Source: Clostridiales bacterium (GTDB lineage: Bacteria; Bacillota; Clostridia; Lachnospirales; JAQSXR01). From it: DNA of 64,000 nt. The stretch's first letter is position 1, and each line of letters opens with the position of its first letter. Location of the stretch: assembly GCA_029256575.1 (NCBI GenBank), contig JAQSXR010000001.1, positions 59,567 to 123,566 on the forward strand. Direction: 5' to 3'. The position numbers and the translations under genes were made by a program. Of this stretch, positions 1 to 9,218 are shown piece by piece. The notes beneath the pieces were generated by a model. The model worked only from the letters and a program-made list of their open reading frames with translations. It searched no databases and had not been told where the DNA came from.

Positions 1-46
1 TCAAGATATTGATTCTGACAATGCAGGGTTACCTTCTTGTCATTAA
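1..46 (+). CDS. 3' end of an unidentified gene (partial)
   Basis: One frame entering from the left edge stays open and stops at TAA 44-46, reading ...DNAGLPSCH. The Cys and His at the very end, and the copper ATPase 51 bases downstream, make a metal-related protein conceivable, but 14 residues are too few to identify it. It may also be chance. Confidence 0.35.
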   Translation, partial: QDIDSDNAGLPSCH

Positions 47-97
47 AATAATTATTATATAAAAGGGAAATAATAGATTTGAAAGGTAGGAATTTAA

Positions 98-2566
98 ATG
101 AATAAAGAAAGTATTAAAGTAAGTGGTATGACCTGTGCGGCTTGTGCCCAAAGAATTGAAAAGGTAGTTCGTAAATTAGACGGTGTTTCAAATGCATCGG
201 TTAATTTCGCAACAGAAAAACTATCTATAGAATATGATAACGAGAAAACACCAGCTACGAAGATAAAGGAAACAATCGAAAAAGCTGGATACGGAGTCAT
301 AGAAGAAGTTCAAAAGAATTCTATCACAATACCAATTGGAGGCATGACTTGTGCTGCTTGTGCTCAAAGAGTTGAAAAAGCAGTAGGTAAGATAGATGGG
401 GTAGCAAAAGTATCTGTAAATTTTGCTACCGAAAAAGCGACGGTTGAGTATGATATGCAAAAGACAAAGATATCTGGAATAAAGCGAGTAATAGAAAAAG
501 CGGGATATAAAGCGCTCAATATTGAGAAAAAAAATAATCTTGATGAAGATAAAATACGAAAAGAAAAAGAGATTCGTATACTTTGGAGAAAATTCTTTGT
601 ATCAGCATTGTTTGGAATTCCACTTCTATACTTAGCAATGGTACCAATGATTTGGTGGTTGCCATTCTCTGTACCAAGTTTTCTAGAACCGATGCAATAT
701 CCATTAACCTTTGCATTGGTGCAAATATGTTTAACGATTCCTGTTATTATTGCAGGTTATAAATTCTATACAGTTGGATTTAAAGCTCTTATACAACGGA
801 GCCCTAATATGGATTCTCTAATAGCAATTGGAACATCAGCAGCTATTATATATAGTATTTACTCAACTTATCAAATATCCATAGGTGATTTTGGCGCTGT
901 AGAAGGTTTGTACTTTGAAACAGCTGGCGTTATTATTACACTTATTCTTCTAGGAAAATCACTAGAAGCAGTATCGAAGGGTAAGACATCAGAAGCTATT
1001 AAGAAACTTATGGGATTAGCGCCTAAGACAGCAATTGTTATTCAAGATGGTAAAGAAATTGAGTTACCAATTGACGAAGTTGAAATAGGGGATGTAATTT
1101 TAGTTAAACCAGGTGAAAAAATTCCTGTAGATGGTGTAGTTATTGAAGGTCATACAGCAATTGATGAATCTATGCTAACAGGTGAAAGTATGCCAGTTGA
1201 CAAAAAATCAGGAGACAAGGTTTTTGCAGCTAGTATAAATAAAAACGGTATGATTCAATTTAAGGCAACAAAAGTAGGTGGAGACACTGCTCTCGCCCAA
1301 ATTATTAAATTAGTTGAAGATGCTCAAGGCTCAAAGGCACCAATTGCTCAAATGGCAGACATAGTATCGGGTTATTTTGTTCCTATCGTGTGTGTAATTG
1401 CATTAATTGCATCGCTAGCATGGCTTATTAGTGGAGAATCAGTTGTATTTTCTCTTACTATTTTCATATCAGTTTTAGTTATTGCATGCCCATGTGCATT
1501 AGGGCTCGCTACACCAACTGCGATTATGGTTGGTACTGGAAAAGGTGCAGAGTACGGTATATTAATTAAAGGTGGAGAAGCTCTAGAAAATACGTATAAG
1601 ATTAATACAATCGTTTTTGATAAAACTGGTACAATAACAGAAGGAAAGCCGGAAGTTACCGATATCATTACTTCTTCAGATATCACAAGAGAACGGTTGC
1701 TTCAAATAGCCGCCTCAGGTGAGAAAGGTTCCGAACATCCACTTGGAGAAGCGATTGTAAGAGGAGCCGAGAAAGAAAAGTTAGAGATATTAAAAGTAAG
1801 TAATTTTGAAGCGATACCAGGACACGGTATTGAAGTTGAAATTGACGGAATTAAAGCACTAATTGGAAATAGAAAATTAATGGATGAAAGACAAATATCT
1901 CTTGAAGATCTGATAAGTCAAGCGGACAAGCTTGCAGGAGAAGGTAAAACTCCGATGTATATTGCAATGAATAACAAAATTGCAGGTATCATTGCAGTAG
2001 CGGATGTTGTAAAGGAAAGTAGTGCAAATGCAATCAAGAAACTTCAGTCAATGGGCATTGAGGTTGCGATGATTACAGGGGATAACCGTAAAACTGCGGA
2101 AGCAATTGCTAAGCAAGTAGGAATTGATAGAGTCCTTGCAGAAGTGCTTCCACAAGATAAATCAAACGAAGTAAAGAAACTTCAAGCACAAGGTAAAAAA
2201 GTAGCAATGGTAGGAGATGGTATCAACGATGCACCTGCACTTGCTCAAGCTGATATTGGTATTGCAATTGGATCAGGAACTGATGTTGCTATGGAATCAG
2301 CAGATATCGTTCTTATGAGAAGTGACCTTATGGATGTTCCAACAGCAATTCATTTAAGTAAAAGCACAATTCGTAACATTAAGCAAAATTTATTTTGGGC
2401 ATTTGGGTATAATGTTGCGGGTATCCCTATTGCTGCAGGTCTTCTTCATATCTTTGGGGGCCCACTTTTAAACCCAATATTTGCAGCAGCAGCAATGTCA
2501 CTTAGCTCCGTATCTGTATTAACGAATGCATTGAGATTAAAAAGATTTAAACCGTATCAAAAATAA
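98..2566 (+). CDS. copA: Copper-translocating P1B-type ATPase
   Basis: Membrane pump that exports Cu(I) using ATP. Two N-terminal heavy-metal-associated domains each carry GMTCAAC (Cys13/Cys16 and Cys85/Cys88) and are near-duplicates of each other (SVNFATEK occurs in both). The P1B core follows: TGES of the actuator domain, the intramembrane CPC metal site in ACPCALGLATPT, the phosphorylated Asp in DKTGT, the SEHPLGEAI motif of the nucleotide domain, and GDGINDAPAL. The length of 822 residues is normal for a two-HMA CopA. ATG 98 is preceded by GAAAGGTAGG. No complete copper regulator (CsoR, CueR) or chaperone is in the window; one could lie to the left. Copper rather than another soft metal is inferred from CPC and the paired HMA domains. 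Confidence 0.95.
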   Translation: MNKESIKVSGMTCAACAQRIEKVVRKLDGVSNASVNFATEKLSIEYDNEKTPATKIKETIEKAGYGVIEEVQKNSITIPIGGMTCAACAQRVEKAVGKIDGVAKVSVNFATEKATVEYDMQKTKISGIKRVIEKAGYKALNIEKKNNLDEDKIRKEKEIRILWRKFFVSALFGIPLLYLAMVPMIWWLPFSVPSFLEPMQYPLTFALVQICLTIPVIIAGYKFYTVGFKALIQRSPNMDSLIAIGTSAAIIYSIYSTYQISIGDFGAVEGLYFETAGVIITLILLGKSLEAVSKGKTSEAIKKLMGLAPKTAIVIQDGKEIELPIDEVEIGDVILVKPGEKIPVDGVVIEGHTAIDESMLTGESMPVDKKSGDKVFAASINKNGMIQFKATKVGGDTALAQIIKLVEDAQGSKAPIAQMADIVSGYFVPIVCVIALIASLAWLISGESVVFSLTIFISVLVIACPCALGLATPTAIMVGTGKGAEYGILIKGGEALENTYKINTIVFDKTGTITEGKPEVTDIITSSDITRERLLQIAASGEKGSEHPLGEAIVRGAEKEKLEILKVSNFEAIPGHGIEVEIDGIKALIGNRKLMDERQISLEDLISQADKLAGEGKTPMYIAMNNKIAGIIAVADVVKESSANAIKKLQSMGIEVAMITGDNRKTAEAIAKQVGIDRVLAEVLPQDKSNEVKKLQAQGKKVAMVGDGINDAPALAQADIGIAIGSGTDVAMESADIVLMRSDLMDVPTAIHLSKSTIRNIKQNLFWAFGYNVAGIPIAAGLLHIFGGPLLNPIFAAAAMSLSSVSVLTNALRLKRFKPYQK

Positions 2567-2604
2567 AAATTAAAAATAAAAAATAAAAAGGATGGTATTT
2601 TCTT

Positions 2605-3279
2605 ATGAAAAAAAGATTTATAATTGTATTATTAACGCTCACTATGGTGTTTACATTAGCATCATGTAAAAAAACAGATGTTGTTGGTGAAACAGCGAAA
2701 ACATCATTTGACGAAATTCTTAAGGTTATTCCTAATAACGTAGTAGCTGATGATGCAAATGGAGGCTGGGCGCTTAACGCACCAGATGATAGTGCTAGAT
2801 TTATATGGAGTAAGGATTTCGCAACTAGTCCAGATTATGATGTAATGCTAGAATTTGATGCACAACCATTTATCGATGCTGGATTAGATGCAGACAAGTT
2901 ACCAGAGGGCATGCTAGTTGGAGATAAGATAATAGTTGGTTCAGATCTTGGAGATGATAGTATAACTTATGAGAAAGAAGCGACTCCAATTGAATCATTT
3001 AAAAAGATAGTTGGTTTAAAACGTGATTTAATTAGTTATCATGCATCACTTGATCATTATGGTATAATGGTTTCTGAAGGTAATATGTTTGAATGGGCTA
3101 AGGATATGAAGAAGAATGATAAGGACATAGTATTTGTTCTAAATCCACAAGTATTTATTGATGCAGGAGTTGACCCAGCAAAAGTTGAAGGATGGGTTTT
3201 CGCAAAAGTTGAGACTATGGATATGAATGGTAAAAAAGTAGAAGTAGATAAATTATTAAAACCATTTGACTTAAATTAA
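2605..3279 (+). CDS. Predicted lipoprotein with an internal repeat
   Basis: Secreted lipoprotein of 224 residues. The N-terminus has KKR, a hydrophobic stretch and the lipobox LASC, so Cys21 is the predicted lipidated residue. The mature part is soluble-looking and acidic. Two stretches resemble each other: one near residue 85 (PFIDAGLDADKLPEG) and one near residue 180 (VFIDAGVDPAKVEG), each preceded by a run ending in D or N, suggesting two related domains. I do not recognise the family. It sits 38 bases after copA and before a sensor kinase, so a role in copper or envelope stress is possible but is only guilt by association. Confidence 0.75.
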   Translation: MKKRFIIVLLTLTMVFTLASCKKTDVVGETAKTSFDEILKVIPNNVVADDANGGWALNAPDDSARFIWSKDFATSPDYDVMLEFDAQPFIDAGLDADKLPEGMLVGDKIIVGSDLGDDSITYEKEATPIESFKKIVGLKRDLISYHASLDHYGIMVSEGNMFEWAKDMKKNDKDIVFVLNPQVFIDAGVDPAKVEGWVFAKVETMDMNGKKVEVDKLLKPFDLN

Positions 3280-3291
3280 TATGATTTATAA

Positions 3292-3315
3292 CCCCTTGGA
3301 AATATTTTCAAGGGG
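3292..3315 (+). terminator. Hairpin after the lipoprotein gene
   Basis: CCCCTTG at 3292-3298 pairs perfectly with CAAGGGG at 3309-3315. Only a short T run follows, so it is a weak intrinsic terminator or a partial block before the sensor kinase gene. Confidence 0.55.
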
Positions 3316-3344
3316 ATTTACTACATAGATAGGAGTTGTATACT

Positions 3345-4736
3345 ATGATGCGGAGCTTAAGAACAAAATTATCGTCCACGATTGCTTTGGTTGTTATTAT
3401 TACGATTGCATTAACTAGTTTTCTAGCAAACTATTTTATTAATGAAAAATTCAATGATTATGTCACTAGAAAACAAGAACAAAGGGCAAAAGAAATAGTA
3501 TCAATGTTAAGTACGCAACATATTAAATCAACTAACACTTGGAATATGGATTATATCTATTCGATTGGTATGTATTCACTATATGACGGCTATATTATTA
3601 AAGTATATGATGAGAAAAATAGAATAATTTGGGATGCACAGGCTCATGATATGACTTTATGTGCACAGATTATGGACGATATATCAGATAGAATGGAAGC
3701 GAGATATCCACAAATAAAAGGTGAATTCAAGTCTGACACCTATCACATAACGATAAATCATGAAATATATGGGGCAGTAAGTATTAGCTACTTTGGTCCG
3801 TTTTTTTTAAGCGAAAATGATTTTCTCTTTTTAGGAACATTAAATACAATTTTTATTGGAATAGGGATTTTTTCACTCGTATTTTCCGTAATCGTTGGTA
3901 TTATGTTAGCAAAGCGACTTAGCAATCCAATACTGAAAACGGTGAATGCGACAAAGCAAATTTCTGAAGGAAATTATAACGTTAGAATTGAAGAAAAGAC
4001 AACTACGGAAGAAGTAGATATGCTAATTGTTTCAATAAATCATTTAGCAAGCTCTTTGGAAAATCAAGAAAATCTTAGAAAGCAACTTACAGAAGATGTA
4101 GCTCATGAACTACGTACACCGATTGCCGTTTTACAAGCTCATTTGGAGGCTTTGGTTGATGGCGTTTGGAAACCATCGACTAGTCGCTTGCAAAGTTGTT
4201 ATGATGAAGTCACCCGAATTGGTAAATTAGTGAGTGATCTTGAGAATCTAGCCCGAGTGGATCGAGATAATTTAACGCTTAATAGGACGAAGATTAATCT
4301 TATGGATGTCATAAAAATGGCTATCAACACATTTGAAACTGAGATAAGAAATAAGAGCCTGAACGTTAGATTAAGTGGTCAGTGTGGTGATATTCTGGTT
4401 GATCAAGACCGAATCAGCCAAGTAGTCATGAATTTATTATCGAATGCCATAAAATATACGTTAGATGATACGAATATAGATATAATACTCACAGAATCAA
4501 AGAATGCAGTAAAATTTAGCATAAAAGATTACGGAGTTGGTATACCAGAAAATGAGCTGCCATTTATTTTTGAAAGATTTTATCGAGCTGATAAATCTCG
4601 AAATTCTATGACTGGTGGATCTGGGATAGGACTTGCAATTGTAAAATCTATTGTAGAAGCCCATGGTGGGAATGTAAAAGTCGAGAGCCAAGTTGATATT
4701 GGAAGTCGCTTTGAGGTTACTTTACCGAAAAAATGA
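3345..4736 (+). CDS. Sensor histidine kinase (HAMP-HisKA-HATPase), orphan
   Basis: Membrane two-component sensor kinase. Layout: TM1 around residues 10-30, an extracellular region of about 130 residues, TM2 around 160-185, a HAMP linker, the HisKA box with the phosphoacceptor His in VAHELRTP, the N box (LLSNAIKYT), the G1/F boxes (DYGVGIPENELPFIFERFYR) and the G2 box (GGSGIGLAIVKSIV). The ATG at 3345 has AGGAG at 3331-3335 nine bases upstream. An upstream in-frame TTG (3336) abuts the AGGAG directly and is a worse choice. No response regulator gene adjoins it in the window, so the partner is elsewhere. The neighbouring copA and lipoprotein suggest an envelope or metal signal, which is inference. 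Confidence 0.92.
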   Translation: MMRSLRTKLSSTIALVVIITIALTSFLANYFINEKFNDYVTRKQEQRAKEIVSMLSTQHIKSTNTWNMDYIYSIGMYSLYDGYIIKVYDEKNRIIWDAQAHDMTLCAQIMDDISDRMEARYPQIKGEFKSDTYHITINHEIYGAVSISYFGPFFLSENDFLFLGTLNTIFIGIGIFSLVFSVIVGIMLAKRLSNPILKTVNATKQISEGNYNVRIEEKTTTEEVDMLIVSINHLASSLENQENLRKQLTEDVAHELRTPIAVLQAHLEALVDGVWKPSTSRLQSCYDEVTRIGKLVSDLENLARVDRDNLTLNRTKINLMDVIKMAINTFETEIRNKSLNVRLSGQCGDILVDQDRISQVVMNLLSNAIKYTLDDTNIDIILTESKNAVKFSIKDYGVGIPENELPFIFERFYRADKSRNSMTGGSGIGLAIVKSIVEAHGGNVKVESQVDIGSRFEVTLPKK

Positions 4737-4755
4737 TTCAAGAGTAAGAAACTAT

Positions 4756-4800
4756 TGCTAATGCTATGATAATAAATTATCATGGTATTAGCATTTTTTT
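4756..4800 (+). terminator. Intrinsic terminator after the sensor kinase
   Basis: A long stem beginning TGCTAATGC (4756) pairs with the segment ending ATTAGCA (4793), with one or two G-U pairs and a tiny loop, followed by T7 at 4794-4800. Confidence 0.88.
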
Positions 4801-4859
4801 AGTTATTTAGTACCAAATATGAATATAATGAGTATAGAGTGATTAGGGGGTAGTAACGA

Positions 4860-5651
4860 ATGATGGTAAGAACATATGGTGTTAAGCCTTATAAAGTAGT
4901 CGTTGTGCATGGTGGTCCTGGCGGGTTAGGTTCTGCTGCAGGTCTTGCAAGAGGATTATCTGCGAGTATTGGAGTTATAGAACCAATACAATCAAAATAT
5001 ACGATAGATGAACTAATAGAGGAGTTAAATGAACAGATTAATCAGTATTGTATGGAACAAGTAATTCTTGTTGGACATTCATGGGGGGCGTGGTTAGTCG
5101 CTATGTACACTGCGAAATATCCTCAATTAGTAAAAAAAATGATTCTAATAAGTAGTGGACCACTCGACTCAAATTATGTAAAAGATATTAGTAGAAGGAG
5201 AAAAGAACATTTTAGTAAAGATGAAGCCAAACTATTTGATGATATATTAATTAAATTAAAAGAAACAAGCACCGCCAATGAGAAAGATAGTTTTATCTAT
5301 ATACTCGGAGCACTTTGTCAAAAGTCTGATAACTATAAGCTGACTACTCTTGATATTGATAAAGAGGACGATATCCCTTCAGACGGTGAAATGTACAGTA
5401 AGATTTTCTCGGAAGTTTCGGGAATGCGGCAAAGAGGTGAATTGCTAGATATATTTAACAATATAACTTGCCCAATAAGTATTATTCATGGAGATTATGA
5501 TCCTCATCCGATTGAAGGACTTACAGAACCGCTTTCCAGAACAAATATAAAGTATAAAGCATATCTATTAGAAAAATGTGGACACACACCATGGAAAGAA
5601 GAATTTGCTTATCATCAATTTTATGAAATTATGAAAGATGAACTAAAATAA
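4860..5651 (+). CDS. Alpha/beta hydrolase (proline iminopeptidase-like)
   Basis: Cytoplasmic serine hydrolase of 263 residues. HGGPGGLG near the N-terminus is the oxyanion-hole motif, GHSWGAW is the nucleophile elbow (Ser in GxSxG), the acid is probably Asp in HGDYDPHP, and the catalytic His is in CGHTPWKEE near the C-terminus. The HGGPG form is typical of the prolyl aminopeptidase/epoxide hydrolase side of the superfamily, but the substrate cannot be told. Two adjacent ATGs (4860 and 4863) are possible starts; TAGGGGG lies at 4844-4850. It is a stand-alone gene between a terminator and a 216-base gap. Confidence 0.85.
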   Translation: MMVRTYGVKPYKVVVVHGGPGGLGSAAGLARGLSASIGVIEPIQSKYTIDELIEELNEQINQYCMEQVILVGHSWGAWLVAMYTAKYPQLVKKMILISSGPLDSNYVKDISRRRKEHFSKDEAKLFDDILIKLKETSTANEKDSFIYILGALCQKSDNYKLTTLDIDKEDDIPSDGEMYSKIFSEVSGMRQRGELLDIFNNITCPISIIHGDYDPHPIEGLTEPLSRTNIKYKAYLLEKCGHTPWKEEFAYHQFYEIMKDELK

Positions 5652-5867
5652 GTAAATACATATTCGTCCTAAGATTGAAAAAACGGCTATATTAGTGAAA
5701 AAATAGTCTAATTAAATAAAAAAATATACTTAAAATATTTTTATTATTCAGCACTTTAGTACTTTAAAAAGGCCATTTCTGTTATAATCTATATATAGAA
5801 TAATGGTTAAATAATAAAATGATTTAGGATATTTTGATAACCATATTATAATATTAGGGGGTTAATA

Positions 5868-6530
5868 ATGCGAATAGTATTTTGCGATATTGCATGGATG
5901 AAATATTATAAAGGGAAATCTGAAAATGATATGCCAGTCAGTGACGAAGCATTTCAAGAAGATGATGAACATGCTTTAGATAGTAATTTGTTTAAAGTAA
6001 TACATACTATTTCTTCTGAGTCATTAGAGGAAGGCACATACTGTTTTGGGGCAATCGAAAAAAGATATAATACAAATGAAAATAATGAAAAATTCAGACA
6101 TCAACTACATATTGAGAATATTTATGGAAGTCAAGCACTAGTAGAAAATGATAGTGTGGAAGATGTACTAGTTATATGGTGTGCAAAAGAAGAACATGGA
6201 ACAACAACGGTCGTTGGCTGGTATAAGCAAGCAACATTGTTTCGGGATTTTCAAACCTTTGAATATGTAAATGATAATGGAATCAAAGAAAAAAGATATT
6301 ATAATGTATTTGGAAAATCAGAAAATTGTGTACTAATGCCAACAGGACCAAGACATAGGCAAATTTGGAATGTTCCAAGATCAAAGAAACAAGGTAGAAC
6401 CTTTGGATTTGGGCAATCGCAGATATGGTATGCGAATGAGGAATCTTCAGATGAGTATGAAAGAGATTATGTGAAAAGAATTATTATGCAAATTGAAGAA
6501 TACGATGGGGAAAATTGGACTGATAAGTGA
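5868..6530 (+). CDS. Unrecognised protein, 220 residues
   Basis: I do not recognise a named family. The protein is soluble, acidic and rich in aromatic residues, with no signal peptide or membrane segment. The most conserved-looking parts are the start (RIVFCDIAWMKYYKG), a central block (VLVIWCAKEE ... VVGWYKQATLFR) and a GPRHRQIWNVPR segment. The tryptophan-rich central strand pattern resembles small beta-barrel nucleic-acid-binding folds, but that is only an impression. The start ATG follows ATTAGGGGGTT with good spacing. A TATAAT at 5783-5788 in the 216-base gap upstream may be a -10 box without a convincing -35. The gene appears to be monocistronic and lies just before sigK. Confidence 0.7.
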   Translation: MRIVFCDIAWMKYYKGKSENDMPVSDEAFQEDDEHALDSNLFKVIHTISSESLEEGTYCFGAIEKRYNTNENNEKFRHQLHIENIYGSQALVENDSVEDVLVIWCAKEEHGTTTVVGWYKQATLFRDFQTFEYVNDNGIKEKRYYNVFGKSENCVLMPTGPRHRQIWNVPRSKKQGRTFGFGQSQIWYANEESSDEYERDYVKRIIMQIEEYDGENWTDK

Positions 6531-6619
6531 TTTCAATGCAAACAATATAAAACTATTGATAGCAAGATGGATGAGCTTTTGTCATAGAATTATATAAACC
6601 CTTATCAGGAGTTATAGAT

Positions 6620-7303
6620 GTGATAGAATTCATTTTAACAATTATTTCAACAATTTTCCCTAATTTCTATCTATCAGGAAGCCCAACCTTCCAAAAACCG
6701 CTTACTCCGGGGGAAGAAGAGTACTGGTTAAAGCGACATTTAGAAGGCGACAAAGAGGCTAAAGATGTGTTAATTGAAAGGAACCTTAGACTTGTAGCGC
6801 ATATTGTTAAGAAATACAATGCAAAAGAGCAAGATATTGATGACCTAATATCGATAGGAACAATAGGCCTCATTAAGGCTATTAGCAGTTTCAATAAAGA
6901 AAAGTCAATTAGGTTAGCAACGTATGCTTCAAAGTGTATTGAAAATGAAATCTTAATGTACATGCGAAGTGAGAAAAAGAAATCAAGAGAAGTTTCATTA
7001 AATGACCCTATCGGTTTTGACAAAGATGGGAATGAAATAAGTTTAATTGACGTTTTAGAAAATGATGAAGTTAGTATAGTTGATGCGGTAGCTACAAAGA
7101 TACAGATTGTTAAGCTATACGGAAAAATGAAGGATACGCTAACAAATAGAGAACGAGAGATAATAGAGTTAAGATATGGGATTTATAGTGGGAAAGAAGT
7201 TACACAACGAGAAATAGCAAAAATGTATAAAATATCACGTTCTTATGTATCAAGAATTGAAAAGAAAGCCTTGGATAAATTATTTAATGCAATGAATGGG
7301 TAA
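6620..7303 (+). CDS. sigK: Sporulation sigma factor SigK, intact with pro-sequence
   Basis: RNA polymerase sigma factor of the late mother cell. Region 2 is very typical (IERNLRLVAHIVKKYN, DDLISIGTIGLIKAI, LATYASKCIENEI), followed by VSLNDPIG, GNEISLIDVL and a region 4 helix-turn-helix ending REIAKMYKISRSYVSRIEKKA. About 20 hydrophobic residues at the N-terminus (IEFILTIISTIFPNFYL) precede the sigma domain. These look like the membrane-tethering pro-sequence that SpoIVFB removes in Bacillus subtilis. The start is GTG 6620 with CAGGAG at 6606-6611; the ATG two bases earlier is followed at once by a stop. The gene is continuous, with no skin-type prophage interruption. Confidence 0.95.
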   Translation: MIEFILTIISTIFPNFYLSGSPTFQKPLTPGEEEYWLKRHLEGDKEAKDVLIERNLRLVAHIVKKYNAKEQDIDDLISIGTIGLIKAISSFNKEKSIRLATYASKCIENEILMYMRSEKKKSREVSLNDPIGFDKDGNEISLIDVLENDEVSIVDAVATKIQIVKLYGKMKDTLTNREREIIELRYGIYSGKEVTQREIAKMYKISRSYVSRIEKKALDKLFNAMNG

Positions 7304-7310
7304 TTCAAAT

Positions 7311-7335
7311 TGGCTAAGAGAGAAACTCTTGGCCA
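7311..7335 (+). terminator. Hairpin after sigK
   Basis: TGGCTAAGAG (7311-7320) pairs with CTCTTGGCCA (7326-7335) with one G-U pair and an AGAAA loop. The T run after it is poor, so it may be a weak terminator. A TATAAT follows at 7405-7410 and could be the -10 box for the pilus operon, but no good -35 is visible. Confidence 0.5.
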
Positions 7336-7497
7336 TTTGAACTTTCTAGATTTATCGTAAGCAATATGTAATAAAACTAATATACATCGTATAGCGGATT
7401 ATGATATAATATTGAATATTAGTAAAGCTTTTACGAATTAATAATTTTTTATAGTAAACAACTGACAATGAATAAAGTAAAGTTAAGGAGAATGTTG

Positions 7498-9201
7498 ATG
7501 GGGCAGCAGTTTAAAAAGAAACTTAGGCTAGGAGATTTACTCCTAGAGTATGATTTAATTACACAACAACAACTCGAAGACGCATTAAAGATACAAAAAA
7601 GCACAGGGGTAAAGCTTGGAGAAGCACTAATCAATGCAGGGTATGTAACGAGACAAAATATAAACGAGATATTAGAATTTCAATTAGGAATTCCTTACGT
7701 TAATTTAAAGGAATATAAAATAGATCAAGAAGCAATAAAATTAGTAAATGAAACTCTAGTTCGAAGACATAGGCTATTACCCATAAATCTTAGGGAAAAT
7801 GAAATATATATTGCTATGGAAGACCCTTTAGACATCTATGCCATTGATGACATTTCATTGATGACGGGCATGCAAGTAATACCAATGTTAGCGTCAGAAG
7901 ATATGATAAACACTGCTATAGAAATGTACTATGGGAAACAGCAAGCAATGGCAGCTGCTGAACAGTTTAAGCAAGATCAACAAGCACAGCAGCAACAAGA
8001 GAATGAAACTATTTTACTCGAAAATGAGGATGATGTTAAAAATGCTCCAATCGTAAAACTAGTGAATTCGATTTTAGAACAAGCAGTTAGATTTAGAGCT
8101 TCAGACATACATATAGAACCGTTTGAAAAACATGTACGAGTACGATTTCGAATCGATGGTAAATTAAAAGAAATCATGAAGTATGACGTAACTGTTTCAT
8201 CTGCAGTAATCGCAAGGATTAAGATTACAGGTGGAATGGACATATCAGAAAAGAGAAAACCTCAAGATGGTAGAATCACTATCTCAGTAGATAAACAAGA
8301 ATACGATATTCGTGTATCTATGTTACCTACAGTATATGGTGAGAAAATCGTTATGCGTATTGCATCAAAAGAAGGACTAACAAAAGACAAACAACATCTT
8401 GGATTTTTTGATGATGATATGAAACGTTTTGATAAGATATTAACTAACCCACATGGTATCATACTCGTAACAGGGCCGACAGGAAGTGGTAAATCCACTA
8501 CGCTATATACAGCACTGAGTGAATTGAATCAAGAAGACATCAATATTATCACGGTAGAAGATCCAGTTGAAGCCAATATTAATGGAATCAATCAAGTACA
8601 AGTAAACCAAAAGGCAGGACTTACTTTTGCAGCAGCACTTCGCTCCATACTAAGACAAGACCCTGACATTATTATGATTGGTGAGATTCGTGACCAAGAA
8701 ACTGCAGAAATTGCAGTAAAAGCGTCTATTACAGGACATTTGGTTGTAAGTACACTTCATACTAACAGCGCATCGAGTTCCATAACTCGTCTAATCGATA
8801 TGGGAATTGAACCTTTTATGATTGGAGCATCCATCGTAGGAGTAATTGCACAAAGACTAGTTCGTAAATTGTGCCCGAAATGTAAGGAAGCACATAGTGT
8901 AGGAGAATTAGACCGACATATATTAGGGTTATCATCAGAGGAAAATGCCACCATTTATAAGCCTGTTGGTTGTCATTTATGTAACAATACTGGTTACAAA
9001 GGACGCATAGGGGTATATGAAATCATTGTGATTACCCAAGGAATGAGATTGTTAATAAATAAAGGCGCATCAGCTGATGAAATAAAAGAGCAGGCGATCA
9101 AAGATGGAATGTTCACGCTTAAGAGTAATGCAGCAAGACTAGTGCTAAAAGGAACAACTAGTATTGATGAAATGATAAGAATAGCATATGAAGCGGAATA
9201 G
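7498..9201 (+). CDS. pilB: Type IV pilus extension ATPase PilB
   Basis: Hexameric cytoplasmic motor that powers pilin assembly. A GspE/MshE N-terminal domain (LGDLLLEYDLI ... LGIPYV) precedes the T2SSE ATPase domain with Walker A GPTGSGKSTT, Walker B DPDIIMIGEIRD and the His box TGHLVVSTLHTN. A zinc-binding tetracysteine region follows (CPKCKEAH and CHLCNNTGYKG), which is typical of extension rather than retraction ATPases. Of three in-frame ATGs (7468, 7492, 7498) I chose 7498, because AAGGAG at 7485-7490 sits seven bases before it; this gives 567 residues. It is the first gene of the long pilus locus. Confidence 0.95.
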   Translation: MGQQFKKKLRLGDLLLEYDLITQQQLEDALKIQKSTGVKLGEALINAGYVTRQNINEILEFQLGIPYVNLKEYKIDQEAIKLVNETLVRRHRLLPINLRENEIYIAMEDPLDIYAIDDISLMTGMQVIPMLASEDMINTAIEMYYGKQQAMAAAEQFKQDQQAQQQQENETILLENEDDVKNAPIVKLVNSILEQAVRFRASDIHIEPFEKHVRVRFRIDGKLKEIMKYDVTVSSAVIARIKITGGMDISEKRKPQDGRITISVDKQEYDIRVSMLPTVYGEKIVMRIASKEGLTKDKQHLGFFDDDMKRFDKILTNPHGIILVTGPTGSGKSTTLYTALSELNQEDINIITVEDPVEANINGINQVQVNQKAGLTFAAALRSILRQDPDIIMIGEIRDQETAEIAVKASITGHLVVSTLHTNSASSSITRLIDMGIEPFMIGASIVGVIAQRLVRKLCPKCKEAHSVGELDRHILGLSSEENATIYKPVGCHLCNNTGYKGRIGVYEIIVITQGMRLLINKGASADEIKEQAIKDGMFTLKSNAARLVLKGTTSIDEMIRIAYEAE

Positions 9202-9218
9202 TTGGGGGTAACGGTGAA

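Noticed and set aside
1372-1686. 104-residue - strand frame inside copA
   Set aside because: Shadow of copA codons; copA has complete motifs in the other strand.
6541-6619. Sigma-E promoter for sigK (CATAGAAT at 6583)
   Set aside because: The -10-like element has no -35 partner at the right distance, so it is not reported as a feature.
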